From Laetiporus sulphureus 93-53 (Eukaryota > Basidiomycota > Agaricomycetes > Polyporales > Laetiporaceae): 64,000 nt of DNA. Positions 24,281 to 36,235 of the stretch are shown here, piece after piece (within the stretch, counting starts at the first letter, position 1; every line of letters begins with the position of its first letter). The notes under the pieces were generated by a model, which saw nothing but the letters and a program-made list of their open reading frames with translations, was not told the DNA's origin and searched no databases. The stretch covers positions 583,784 through 647,783 of the forward strand of contig NW_024468523.1 of the NCBI RefSeq assembly GCF_001632365.1, given 5' to 3'. Position numbers and translations under genes: made by a program.

Positions 24281-25656
24281 CTCTGGTACGAGACTACAAA
24301 TTTGCTGTCTCCAACATAGACGACCATTCACTGCATCTTTGCAATATCGCCATTCTATATACCAAATCAGGTCATGTCCGTACGCGTCGCTCATAACGCA
24401 GTTGTCATTGCTTCGATCTCCTCCGCTCAAGACTCGAGAGATCAGGGGTACATACCGCAGCCACTGAAGGCTTGGCATACGGCGGCATCACCAGCGTTTG
24501 TGTTCGGCATGCCAATAGACGCAGTACAACGTGGGTAGTTTGGGCACGGGCCGGACCGAGTCCCCGCCCCTTCCCTCAACTCGATATTGTGAGCTTTCCG
24601 AGGCGAGTTGCGAGTGGGCGTCCCGAGTGTGGATGCAAAACAGGCGCTGGCATTTTTCTTCAACCGCCTAAATGCAGTTGCGCATTGGCCAATCAAAACA
24701 TACGATCAAGTCCTACTGGTGAGTTGGGGACTCAGCTCGGCTCGGGTTGCCCAGTTGATGGGCTCATTTGGCGTTCGCAGAACCATGCTGCAAAAAAATC
24801 GCAACGCGACACGAATTGCACCTTCAGCATCAGTGGATAAACGGTCTCGGAACAACCGGGACATCCAATATCACGAGCTAGGAATCCAAAGACACTCCGG
24901 AACAAATTTCGCCTTCATTCTGCGAGGAGAACGGAACTCGTCTGTCCATAGAACCAACGTCGAATGTCTCTATCAAGCGGCCGGAGGCGCCTGTCCGCTC
25001 ATCATTCATCTGCCACGTTACATGGGCGTCCTGAGCAAGCACGTTGAGACGGCTATTATGATACAAACTTGCACGTTTATGGTCTTGCGATGCTCGCAGG
25101 TCTTTATGGGGTAAGAATTCTGCATCGGCCCATGTCGGTCTGCGGAATCAGCGTCCGTCATTTCCGTCTCGGGGATGTACCTCGCGTGGTGAATGATTTT
25201 TCATGTATGTAGGTCGGTCCTTTCTCAGTAATCTCTCCGTGCTTACACGCGCTGAAGTGGCACGATGGTGAAACAACTGGGTTTCAGCCAGGCTGAAGAG
25301 ATATCAAGACTCGAACTGAAGAGCGGTCTCTCTCACGGAGCCACTCATTTACACGTCGCAACTCAGATCCCACAAGTGCCAGGTACACACATGTCGGCAC
25401 CACCTGCGAAGAGAATTGGACGTGCGGCATCCTGAGGCACTAGGCACGGTCAGTTGCAGACCCGGCTTGAAACTGTGGATGCCTGCACATCAGATCCATT
25501 GACAGGCTATTGCGCGCTTCCGTGACCGTGCAACCTTCAACAAGATGATGGGCGGTAAACCTGCGGGTGATTGCAATTCTTCGATTGGGGTGTTGGTCGT
25601 TGACAAAAAAACCAGATTATACCGTTCGCTCCCCGAAGGTTGGTCTGCGAGTTTTG

Positions 25657-25664
25657 CATAAATA
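25657..25664 (+). promoter_or_regulatory. TATA-like box of P450A
   Basis: cataaata lies 73 nt before the ATG. The same octamer is at 32022-32029 before P450B at the same distance, although the sequence between box and ATG has diverged in places. Confidence 0.5.
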
Positions 25665-25736
25665 CCTCGAACAAAGTGGGCCATATCCACAGTCCCGCAG
25701 CCTTCTTCACTCGCATCGCCATAACATTGACACAAG

Positions 25737-27709
25737 ATGACCTCTCATCCTTCGCCCTCAGTCTCTGTGTGGCCAGAGGTCTCAACCTCGTCGGGCCTCA
25801 CTTTCTTCACTTCGCTCAGTCCGAGCATCACGATTGCGGCAGCCATTCTCCTCGCCAGTCTGTACCTCCTGCCATCTATCATTGGCACGAGCTTCGACCT
25901 ATTTGGACGTCGTCCCAGAGACAAGGACGGAAACTCCATTCCGAACGGTCCCCTTGGACTTCCGATAGTCGGTGTGTTTCCTCGTTTTGTCTATGTACTT
26001 TACTGTATTGACGTTGGGTTCTTCTCTCCAGGGTCATTCCCGTTCCTGACTCATTATCCGGAGTTAACTCTGGATTACTGGTACAAGAAGTTCGGTCCGC
26101 TCTACTCGATGTGGCTCGGAAACCAGCTGTTCGTTGTGGTGTCCGATCCCGGCATCGCCAAGGACCTCATGGTCACTAACGGCGCAGTGTTCTCGTCCCG
26201 CAAGGAGATGTATATCAAAAGCCAGCTCGTTTTTGTTGGTCGCGGTATCACGGCGACTCCATACAACGATAGATGGTAGGCAGGTTTTGTAGCCTCATTG
26301 CGATGGGACTGAACGGATGGTTCCATAGGCGCAAGCACCGTCGCATCGCCACGATCTGGCTCAATCAGCGAGCGGTGAACGGCTACACGAACGTGCTGGA
26401 CTATGAAGCAACGGTAATGATCAAGAACATGTACCAGCTCAGTCAGGGCGGCCGCGCTCCCATTAATCCTCAGCCCCACGCGGGACGTTGTTCTCTAAAC
26501 AACATGCTCACGATAGTCTTCGGAACACGGACCGACACCATCCATCATCCCCTGGTGTTGAAGGCGCTCAAGTTATCCCGTGAATTCATGTGAGTTCTTT
26601 CGCGCCTCTTCCCTCTGAGGATTTCCTGACGCATAGGTTATCCAGGAACTGCACTGGTCCGGTCTCCAACCTCGTCGACTTTGTCGCTCCCCTGCAGTGG
26701 TTCCCGACGATCATGTCCGTGCGCGGCAATAAGCTGCACAAGGGACTGGCCGACACCTACGGTGGCATGATCAACGACATCGAGCGTCGGATGAAGGCCG
26801 GCGAGGATGTACCCGACTGCCTGGCTAAGACGATGATCGAGCTGCGTGACGAGGAGGATCTGGACCACCTTGATATGGCCATTCTTGCATCGGCGTTCAT
26901 GATCGGTGGAGTCGAAACGGTGAGCAGCATCTGTTGATCAGCGTGCTTATCTGCGAGTTCATCGTATATTACGTGCAGACGGCGTCTATCATGCAGTGGT
27001 TCTCGGCGCTCATTCCTGCGTATCCGGAGATTCAGAAGAAGGCGCAAGAGGAACTCGATCGCGTCGTCGGTCGCAACCGTCTTCCCACGGTTGAGGACGA
27101 GAAGGACTTGCCATACTGCCATGCCATTATCAAAGAGGTCGAACGGTGCCACAACCCATTCTGGCTCGGCACTCCCCACGTCGCGTCGGAGGACTTCACG
27201 TACAATGGACAGTTCATCCCGAAGGACACGGTCGTCGTCATGAACACTCGGTCGATGCATTATGACGAGACGAGGCACGCGAACCCGGATAAATTCGATG
27301 TAAGTCTCGGACATCGTTGAGATATGTCGTCTCGAAGTAACAATTTATTTGCAGCCCGAGAGATACATCAACGACAGCACTAACAACACCGAGTCCGCCA
27401 ACCTCGCTGACCCGTACGAGCGCGATCACTGGATGTTCGGATTAGGGTGAGTGCTCACGTCAAACCGATTATCATGAAGGACGCTGAACGTACTTCGTCA
27501 GGCGCCGGATCTGCCCCGGCATGATTGTAGCAGAGCGCGAGATCTGGCTGTCTATCTCTCGCATGCTCTGGGCGTTCAACATGGTGGAGATACTGGGCGA
27601 ACCGATCGACCTGAAGGAGTATGACGGTTTATCTGGACGTTCGCCCGTCCCCTTCCGCATCAAGCTCGTTCCCCGCCATGAGAACGTCGCTAAAGTACTC
27701 GGACTCTGA
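25737..27709 (+). CDS. Cytochrome P450, copy A
   Basis: Membrane-anchored heme monooxygenase; substrate unknown, possibly the product of the nearby polyketide synthase. Exons 25737..25971, 26032..26275, 26329..26589, 26637..26919, 26979..27299, 27355..27446, 27502..27709 give 1644 nt, 547 aa. An N-terminal transmembrane anchor (about residues 28-50, ITIAAAILLASLYLLPSI) precedes a Pro/Gly hinge (NGPLGLPIVG). Then come the C-helix region (NDRWRKHRRI), I-helix AFMIGGVETTAS (oxygen-binding GGVETT, 337-342), ExxR (E394-R397), PERY, and the heme loop FGLGRRICPG with thiolate Cys483. All key motifs are intact. The gene is intact and nearly identical to copy B wherever B is sequenced. Confidence 0.93.
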
Positions 27710-29332
27710 GCGCTATCGGGACGAGCCCGGCGCAAGCGACAATGTGTCGCGGAGTATTTCCTTCAGACGACTGAGCCCGGTGCCTGTTCGTCAATAGAGT
27801 GTCCGAATTACGATATAATCGTTGTTTGCGGCATGTTGAATCATTCGTTCTGTGACTGGTTATATCCTGATGCTACCTGATATTCATGCGACTTCCCAAT
27901 TATGCTTGTTGTCACCAAAAATGACACTAGGTCCGAAAAAAGTCTCAGAACCCCCGATTGTTCTGGATCTTTCTCCGGGTTGGGGGCTTCTTGCCGTGCA
28001 TTTATTGGCTTGTACAAGCTTAAAAATAGACTGAACGCTTGCTTACCATGTAAGCAGGAGAACGAGAAAAAGAGACTAGCGAATGAGGAGCCTGGCCACA
28101 CAGGGCAGGACCCCCGAGCCGGGCATCGTTAATCCGGACCCAAGCACCTATTTCGCGCGGATGCCCACGTGCACTCCGGCCGAATCCTCGTCGTCGTATA
28201 TCGACTCTCGAGTCATCGACCTTTACTTACTACAACCTTGTTGACTTTCCCAGCCAGCCCACTGCGCGGCCAGGAGTTTGGGAGTCACCCGCTCTCTAGA
28301 AGATGGCTCCACGGGGCCAAACCGATGGCCCGTCCCATTGTAGCCGCGCCCTATTATATACACGCGCGCTACTACTCTCCCACGCCGGTGGCGCAGGTCG
28401 CACCGGGGCCTCTCGCATCTGCGCTCCGTGCCCAGATTCCAACAAACCTCTCTTCCTCGAGAACATCCGCTGCACTTACGAAACACGAGAGTAAGTTAAA
28501 AAAGGAGGTTCCATAGGCACAGGGCGATTTGAGTTTTCCTGATGACATCGGTAGCGTGCTCAATAATAATTGTCAAGAATGTTTTGCGAGTCCTCGCTAG
28601 ACCGCATCGGCGGTTTCATGCTTCTGTTGGATCTATTTTGCAGCTCAACATAGAGGACTTCTATGATGTTTGCTTCATGTAGCAGAGGTTGTATCAGGTG
28701 CTGCGGCTTGCTACTTTTTATATAAGGCATGATTGTGTCTCCTAGCTGTATCCAATATTTCAATCCATTCAGTAGATGAGCACCGTTACGTCACGTTGAG
28801 TAGTATTCACATTGATCAGTAGCAATATGTAACTCTGCACAGTCCGTATTGTAAGCAACGATTCATCTTGATACAATGTACCAATGGGCGTCGTTGGATC
28901 GGCTTCAAGACCTTTGAACAACAAATCGGACTGAAACTATCGGGTCCTTGACTCGTTGCTTTCCTTCTTCAGACCGGCCGCGCTTGCGGCAAGTTTGCCC
29001 GGCAGGTGAAAGCGTCCGCTGCTGTCGAGGACATCTTCATCATATATCTGCTCGCGCTCTTCATATGCCGCCGCCGTGTCTACCGAAACTATGTTTGATC
29101 AAAGAAGTTGTTATTGAATCGACAAGTTGTGAAGTTGTACTCTCGCTCGTGAAGTATGTAGCTGCGGTCTTGTTGCGGCCCAAAGTTCGGCCCCCGTGCA
29201 AATGACGGTGCAGTGGTACAGGACCCCGTTCTGGTGATCCCCGCGAAAATAGAGCAGTATCACTTCAACTTCTCCACCTCAACAGTACTCTATCATCCCT
29301 TTTATCTCCGAGGTTCACCCTAGTAACCTTCA
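27710..29332. other. P450A downstream region with copy-specific insertion and HPP2 flank
   Basis: 27710-27920 and 28570-29200 match the sequence downstream of P450B (34077-34370, 34385-34665 and 35140-35400). The part in between has no counterpart. No coding gene is recognised. Confidence 0.6.
27925..28565. mobile_element. ~0.64 kb insertion in the P450A 3' flank (possible solo LTR or other TE remnant)
   Basis: Present after P450A but missing at the corresponding place after P450B, where tgcttg.g...ttgtctgcc continues directly into the shared tcttgctagacc block. The inserted DNA is GC-richer, contains a tattatataca TATA-like run, and has no long ORF of known type. Terminal repeats and target-site duplications were not identified, so the class is uncertain. 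Confidence 0.4.
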
Positions 29333-30122
29333 CTACACAGCATTAGAACTGATCACTTTCTTGTCCTCCGTCTCCTCCGCAGTAGCGGGCGCCGGACTCG
29401 CAGTCCCGGTCGAGGGCTCGGGCGAGGGCTCGGGACCACCCAAAGCCGGCGACGGTTTTGCGACGGGCGGTATCGCAGGGGCGATCCAGAACATGGGATA
29501 TCTCCTTTGGATGTTGTTGATGATGAGCGCTACAGTCAGGACAAGCATGCTCGAGAGGAGCACGACCGGCAAATAGTACCAGCTCAGCTCCCAGATATCG
29601 TCGTCGAGCGCGGGGAGCAAGGCCGTCGCGCCGGCGGGTGGGTGCGTCGTTCCTGTGATTTGCATCGCGACGATGGCGACTGATGTAGAGAGGGAGGCAG
29701 CGAGCCAGCGGAGAGACTCGAAGTGCGAGGAGAGGGAGAAGAGCTTGGTGATGCAGAGGCCGAGGAGGGCGGAAATGAAGTGGCCAAAGACGAGTGCCCG
29801 TGGCTGGGAGAGCGGCGCTTCGATTGCCCCGAAACAAAGCACGGCGGAGGCACCCTTCGAAAGAGATCAGCCAACAAGGTCCACGTACGAAGAGAGAGAA
29901 AACATGACGCACGTATGAAGCGACCATAGAGGGCATACCGGGCCGCTTGACGAAGTAGTGCGCATGACCAAAGACGGCCTGCAAGACGCACAGGCCGCAG
30001 AACGCGGCGATGAAGGACCAGAACCAGATGAGGTAGTCGGGCAGCTTGGGTGGTGGGCTGGCGCGGTATCCGAGCCAGCGCGTGAGCCACGGCGGGTATC
30101 GAGCGAGACGGTGTGGCGGCAT
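29333..30122 (-). CDS. HPP-family integral membrane protein, copy 2
   Basis: Paralogue of the gene at 14.8-15.6 kb, in the same orientation. Exons complement(29333..29854, 29913..30122), 732 nt, 243 aa; the intron sits at the same codon (after ..VASY). It carries the same HPP signature GTTHPPAGATALLPAL and the same membrane segments, with only scattered substitutions. The C-terminal tail has four extra residues produced by a 12-bp repeat (gagggctcgggc twice). Both copies look intact. Intron sequence and upstream DNA are also conserved, which indicates a recent duplication. Confidence 0.88.
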
Positions 30123-32102
30123 GGCTTGCGATGCTCACTACGCAGCAATGTCGTGGGTGGAGGACGGAGCGGAGGGCAATGGAACGCTGCGGGATTGGGG
30201 TCAAGGGCCTCAGGTTCACCTGGAAAGTTGCACTTTAGGACGGAAGCTACTTTTTGTATTTTCACGGTGCCACCAGTGCATCGCTGGAATGAGCTCCTTG
30301 CATGATCGGATCTTGGTTTACCCTGACAAGCGCTTGAGCCTAGCTGTTAACGCCGACACCGAGCAGCTCGGGCATGGGTCCCACGTGCGTTCAGCTGCTG
30401 GCTCAGTTAGTAACTTGAAGTTACCCAATTTACTGGCAGAAAGGATTACAAACTTGCAGAGACGTCCAATGATCAGTGCGGTAGAACTCTTTGCACCCTA
30501 CAATCGTTCCTGGCCGCAATATTACTGCAGTTAAGGGAATTGCTATAGTCGTCCATAATCCATATTGTGTTAACGCGCGGGCGCCCAAGAAGACAGGGCG
30601 TGTGAAAGCCGAGAAGATCTCTGCTTACGAATGTCATTGAGTAAACATGAATGGTCTTTGACAGCTCCATCATCTTGCACATTTCTCACGTAATTCGTCC
30701 ATGCGGCGCCAACATGTTGCGTGGACATCTTTGCAATACCGCCATTTTAAATAACAAATCCGGTCGTGGCCGTACGCGTCGCCTATCACGCAGTCGTCAT
30801 TGTGTCTACCCTCATCACGCTCAAGACTCGGGAGAACCAGGGACACACACCGCCAGCCACATATCTGCGCTCGTGTCACGAATGCTAACAGGCATGAGCG
30901 GTCTTCTCGACTCGACTCGGTTTTCCGAGCGAGTGGGCTCCCGACTCGTCTGGATGCAAAACAGGCAATCACCCAATGGAAGCGTGCGTTTTGTGGATCA
31001 TTAACCGCCTAAACGCAGTTGCGCATCGGCCAATCAGAATCTACGATCGGAGTGAGTTGTGGACTCAGCTCGGCCTCGGGTTGTTGAATTGACGGGCTCA
31101 TCTGGGGTTCCCAGAGCCATGCTGAAGAACAATGCAGGGCAGACGCGACGCAGCATGAATTGCATCAACTTCTGCGCGCTCAATTTAGTACCAGGAAAAC
31201 GGAAACTTCCTCTGACAGTAGAACCTGCCTCCGAAGTCTGTCAAGCGGTCGGAACAGCCTGTCGGTTTCATCATTCATCTGCGATGTTACAAGGGTGAAC
31301 GAGCACGCACGCACGCCTTCAGACGACTGTTATGATGCTACCTTGCACGTTCATGGCGTCGCAACGCCTGCCAGGTCTTTATGGGGATAAATCTCTGCAT
31401 CGGCCCATGTCGGTCTGTGGAGCGACCGTCCATCATTCGCGTCTCGGAGGTGTACCTCGCCTGCTGGATGATTCTTCACGCACGTACGTCGATCCTTTCT
31501 CAGTGATCCCTCCGTGCCTGCATGCGCTGAAGCACAATGGTAAAGCAACTGGGCTTCAACCACCCAGGCTAGGCTGAAGAAATATGAAGACCCGAACTGA
31601 AGAGCCATCTCTCTCTAACGGAGCCACTCATCTACGATTCGAAACATAATTCACACCAGTACCAGACACACACATGTCGGCGCAGCCTGCCAAGGACGGA
31701 TATACGCCATCTGGAGCCGCTAGGCACGTCAGCTGCAGATCCGGCCTTAAGCTGTGGGTATTTGCGCATCAAATCCGTTGACATCAATAGCATTTACCCT
31801 CGCACTGCCATGAGCGTGCAAGACTAGACGAGACGATGGTCGCAAGAACATTCATTCCTTGTCGTTTCAGAGTCGACACATCCCCGTATGGTGAGCAGGT
31901 GATGGACCCGACCGTGTTGCCGGTTTCGCCTGCGGGTCACTGCAGCTCTTTCAGCAGGGGCTGTCGTTGGCAAAGCCCCAAATCATGCCGTTCGCCGCCG
32001 ACAATTAGTCTGCGAGTTTTGCATAAATACCTCGAATGAAGGGGGGCAACATCTACACTCGAGCAGTCTTCTCCGATCGCACCGCCATAACATTGACATA
32101 AG
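30123..32102. other. HPP2 / P450B divergent spacer
   Basis: About 2 kb between the HPP2 start and the P450B start. It is the counterpart of 15592-16210 plus 24280-25736. No gene seen. This copy is not interrupted, so it shows the presumed original HPP-to-P450 spacing. Confidence 0.65.
32022..32029 (+). promoter_or_regulatory. TATA-like box of P450B
   Basis: cataaata, 74 nt before the ATG; same element and spacing as in P450A. Confidence 0.5.
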
Positions 32103-34076
32103 ATGTCTTCCCATCCTTCCCCCTCAGTCTCTGTGTGGCCAGAGAACTCACCTTCGTCGGGCCTTACCTTCTTCACTTCGCTCAGTCCGAGCATCACGAT
32201 CGCTGCAGCCGTTTTGCTCGTCAGTCTGTACCTCCTGCCATCTATCACTGGCACGAGCTTCGACCTATTTGGACGGCGTCCCAGAGACAAGGACGGAAAC
32301 TCCATTCCGAACGGTCCCCTTGGCCTCCCGATAGTCGGTGTGTTTCCTCGCTTTGCCTATGTACTTTACTGTATTGACGTTGGGTTCTTCACTCCAGGGT
32401 CGTTCCCTTTCCTGACGCGTTATCCGGAGTTGACGCTGGACTACTGGTACAAGAAGTTCGGTCCGCTCTACTCGATGTGGCTCGGAAACCAGCTGTTCGT
32501 TGTGGTGTCCGATCCCGGCATCGCCAAGGACCTCATNNNNNNNNNNNNNNNNNNNNNNNNNNNNNNNNNNNNNNNNNNNNNNNNNNNNNNNNNNNNNNNN
32601 NNNNNNNNNNNNNNNNNNNNNNNNNNNNNNNNNNNNNNNNNNNNNNNNNNNNNNNNNNNNNNNNNNNNNNNNNNNNNNNNNNNNNNNNNNNNNNNNNNNN
32701 NNNNNNNNNNNNNNNNNNNNNNNNNNNNNNNNNNNNNNNNNNNNNNNNNNNNNNNNNNNNNNNNNNNNNNNNNNNNNNNNNNNNNNNNNNNNNNNNNNNN
32801 NNNNNNNNNNNNNNNNNNNNNNNNNNNNNNNNNNNNNNNNNNNNNNNNNNNNNNNNNNNNNNNNNNNNNNNNNNNNNNNNNNNNNNNNNNNNNNNNNNNN
32901 NNNNNNNNNNNNNNNNNNNNNNNNNNNNNNNNNNNNNNNNNNNNNNNNNNNNNNNNNNNNNNNNNNNNNNNNNNNNNNNNNNNNNNNNNNNNNNNNNNNN
33001 NNNNNNNNNNNNNNNNNNNNNNNNNNNNNNNNNNNNNNNNNNNNNNNNNNNNNNNNNNNNNNNNNNNNNNNNNNNNNNNNNNNNNNNNNNNNNNNNNNNN
33101 NNNNNNNNNNNNNNNNNNNNNNNNNNNNNNNNNNNNNNNNNNNNNNNNNNNNNNNNNNNNNNNNNNNNNNNNNNNNNNNNNNNNNNNNNNNNNNNNNNNN
33201 NNNNNNNNNNNNNNNNNNNNNNNNNNNNNNNNNNNNNNNNNNNNNNNNNNNNNNNNNNNNNNNNNNNNNNNNNNNNNNNNNNNNNNNNNNNNNNNNNNNN
33301 NNNNNNNNNNNNNNNNNNNNNNNNNNNNNNNNNNNNNNNNNNNNNNNNNNNNNNNNNNNNNNNNNNNNNNNNNNNNNNNNNNNNNNNNNNNNNNNNNNNN
33401 NNNNNNNNNNNNNNNNNNNNNNNNNNNNNNNNNNNNNNNNNNNNNNNNNNNNNNNNNNNNNNNNNNNNNNNNNNNNNNNNNNNNNNNNNNNNNNNNNNNN
33501 NNNNNNNNNNNNNNNNNNNNNACCCATTCTGGCTCGGCACTCCCCACGTCGCGTCGGAGGACTTCACGTACAATGGACAGTTCATCCCGAAGGACACGGT
33601 CGTCGTCATGAACACTTGGTCGATGCATTATGATGAGACGAGGCACCCGAACCCGGACAAATTCGATGTAGGTTTCCGGCACCGTTGTCATATCCTATCT
33701 CGAAGTAACAATGTGTTGCAGCCTGAGAGGTACATCAACGACAGCACTAACAACACCGAGTCTGCCAACCTCGCGGACCCGTACGAGCGCGACCACTGGA
33801 TGTTCGGATTAGGGTGAGTGCTCATGTCGAACTAATTGTCATGTAGAATGCTGAACGTACTTCGTCAGGCGCCGGATCTGCCCGGGCATAATCGTAGCAG
33901 AGCGCGAGATCTGGTTGTCTATCTCTCGTATGATCTGGGCATTCAACATGGTCGAGATACCCAGCGAGCCGATTGACTTGAAGGAGTATGACGGGCTATC
34001 TGGCCGCTCGCCCGTCCCCTTCCGCATCAAGCTCGTTCCCCGCCATGAGAACGTTGCTAAAGTCCTCGGCGTCTGA
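32103..34076 (+). CDS. Cytochrome P450, copy B (middle hidden by assembly gap)
   Basis: Same family and exon plan as P450A. Sequenced exons are 32103..32337, 32398..32536 (then gap), and 33522..33667 (gap side), 33722..33813, 33869..34076. The N-terminal anchor and hinge (NGPLGLPIVG, FLTRYPELTLDYWYKKFG) and the C-terminal part are present, including the heme loop FGLGRRICPG with its Cys and the ending VPFRIKLVPRHENVAKVLG. The N run hides the C- to K-helix region, including the I-helix and ExxR, so intactness cannot be judged. The gap (985) is almost the length of the matching stretch of copy A (983), so no large indel is implied. Every visible intron is at the same position as in copy A. Confidence 0.85.
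32537..33521. other. Assembly gap (985 N) inside P450B
   Basis: Run of N interrupting exon 2 through exon 5 of P450B. The long open frames spanning it in several frames are artefacts. Confidence 0.99.
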
Positions 34077-36235
34077 GCGATACTCTGGACGGGCCCGGTG
34101 CAGGCGATAATGTGCAGCGGACCATTTCCTACCATTACTCCGTCACAACTGTGTTCTGCGCCTGTTCATCAGTGGTGTATGTAAATTACCATATATTTGT
34201 TGCTCGCATTGTCCTAGATCATTCGTTCTGTGTATGGAGAATGCTCAAAATCAAATGTCTTATCACAATCACTAAGATGCTTCAGTATACAAGTCCAGCG
34301 AATGGCTCAGTGTTATATTCTGATATTAGTACTGCTTGATATTCGTCTGGCTTGCAAATATCGACGGTGTGCTTGTGAGTACTTGTCTGCCAGTTCTTGC
34401 TAGACCACATCGGCGGCTTCATGCTTCGATTGAATCTATCTTGCAGCTCGCTGCAGAGGATGTTTGACAAGTTTGGCTCATCTAACAGAGGTCGTATCGG
34501 GCGCTACGGCCTGCTACAAATTTTTACAGAACTTGGCACCACTAGCCATAAATGTAGTCAGTAGATGAGCAGAATTACATCACGTTGAAGTAGTACTCGC
34601 ATTGATTAGTAGCAATACGTGACTCTGCACAGCCCGTATTATAAGCAACGATTCGTCTTGATATACTTAATGTTCAACAGTGTGGGTCGCCGTGCCAGCT
34701 GAAGGGTGCCTAGTAGCAATCACACCACAGACATGAAAGCATTTGCGACCGTTATTTAATGACACGAAATTGTGATCGACTGCCCTTTTGGGAAATAAAG
34801 TTGCTCAATTAGGGCATAGTATTGCATAGGTCACACTTTAGAACACATTTTCAGAGCATTTGCGGCGGGAATAAATGCCTTCATGCCTGCAGTGTCACGG
34901 CAGACATTTTGCGATTTATAAGTGTGGAAAATAGTGTGGGAATGTCGGCTGATGTTCTTACATTTGTGGCAAAGGTTTGCCAATGTAGCATTTAATCGGC
35001 AAGTAGTGCACATTCGCAGCCAAAGTGAAACATTTTTGACATGAAATGCCATCATTGCAAATATTTATCGCATGTGTAAGAAATCAGTCGACATTCACAC
35101 ACAATTTCCCACATATGTCTGCCGTGAATATTGGGCGTCAACGGACCAGCTTTGAACAACAAGTACAAATACCGGGTTCAAAATTGTGTAGATCAAAAAG
35201 AAAGTCACTCGGATGCTTGACTCCTTGCTTCCCTTCACCAGACGGCTCCGCAAGATTGCCGTATGCGAAAGCTCTGCCGCTGTCAACGACGTCCTCATCA
35301 CATATCTGATCGCGCTTTTCTCCTGCCGCCGTGGTGCCTGCGGAAACAAAGAAATTGTTACTGATATCCACAAGCCGTGCTTATAGTCTCGCTCGTGAAG
35401 ATGGTGGAGGCACCATGCTCCTCGTATTAGTCTCACTGCATCACCGTCAACAGCTGATATTGTCTTTTGGCGCCTCATGAGATCAATCTTGCGCTTCACA
35501 TATTTTCTGCAAAGAATTCTGACGGACGCCGAAGCGCGGAAGGTTGATATTCTCTCGTCGGAGCTAATCTGCATGCGCAAGTGCGATCCTTCTCTCGATG
35601 ACATTGTATGTATTATAACTGACTGGTGACGTGCTAGTCTTGGGTTCTGCGGCCGCGACCGCAACACTGAAGCATTGTTGCGAGTTGATTAGTCCGCTCA
35701 GAGCGGAGCGGCTTAATGCAACACCTCGATAATGAATTAATGAAGGTGCCGTGATAACCTCCTCAGTGATCCCACTCTTCATTGATACGAATAATGTTGC
35801 ACCTATACTGTCTCAAATGCGTACCTTCAGACTGCAAATATACTGTTCTGAATTCCCAGTCACCGCCTGTAGAACGTGAAGTCACGTGTACTATCCCAAG
35901 CCGGACGCCGTGGATCTGTAGGAAGCTCTTAATAGGATTTGCTTGACCCTATCGAAGTGGATGTTAGCTTCCAAATGAGTTTTCTAACCTTTGCCTCTGT
36001 CGGTCAACTCCGCCAGTATACTCGCATGTTGGGACACGCAACGTCGTCTCTTCCCCCCCTCACTCGTCTGCCCATCCTTCTAACGGCCTGCCATCTGAAC
36101 CACTCAGCAGGCTGATTCTTACTTGCTTGGGGACGGCGCGCACGCGAACGTCTTTTCGGGTGAGTATATGCGTATCACTTCCTCCACAGATGTTGTCAAT
36201 GTGCTGAAGAATTAGATACAATCCTCTTCATCAAC
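34077..36235. other. Spacer between P450B and the PKS
   Basis: 34077-34665 and 35140-35400 match the P450A 3' flank; 34680-35145 is a foldback insertion described separately. 35400-36235 should contain the PKS promoter and has no recognised gene. Minus-strand frames at 35095-35782 show no domain. Confidence 0.55.
34680..35145. mobile_element. Foldback / MITE-like insertion in the P450B 3' flank
   Basis: Interrupts DNA that is continuous after P450A (…gattc.tcttgatac / ttgaacaacaa…). Inside is an imperfect inverted repeat: 34895-34963 (tcacggcagacat.., gtgtggaaaat.gtgt, gaatgtcg.ctgat.ttcttaca) and the reverse complement at 35068-35128 (tgtaagaaatcag.cgacattc, cacatatgtctgccgtga). No ORF of note, AT-rich loop. 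It fits a non-autonomous DNA transposon; family and target duplication are not identified. Confidence 0.55.

Larger units (their letters stand above)
23771..25736. other. P450A upstream region, duplicated at 30.4-32.1 kb
   Basis: No gene seen. Long blocks match the region before P450B in the same order (for example 24330-24450 with 30725-30845, 24655-24830 with 31000-31135, and 25080-25735 with 31365-32100). This shows the duplication covers well over 1 kb of upstream DNA. Confidence 0.65.

Noticed and set aside
32103..33817. Several overlapping 360-500 codon ORFs in different frames
   Set aside because: They exist only because the 985-N gap is translated as X; the real exons are short and match P450A.
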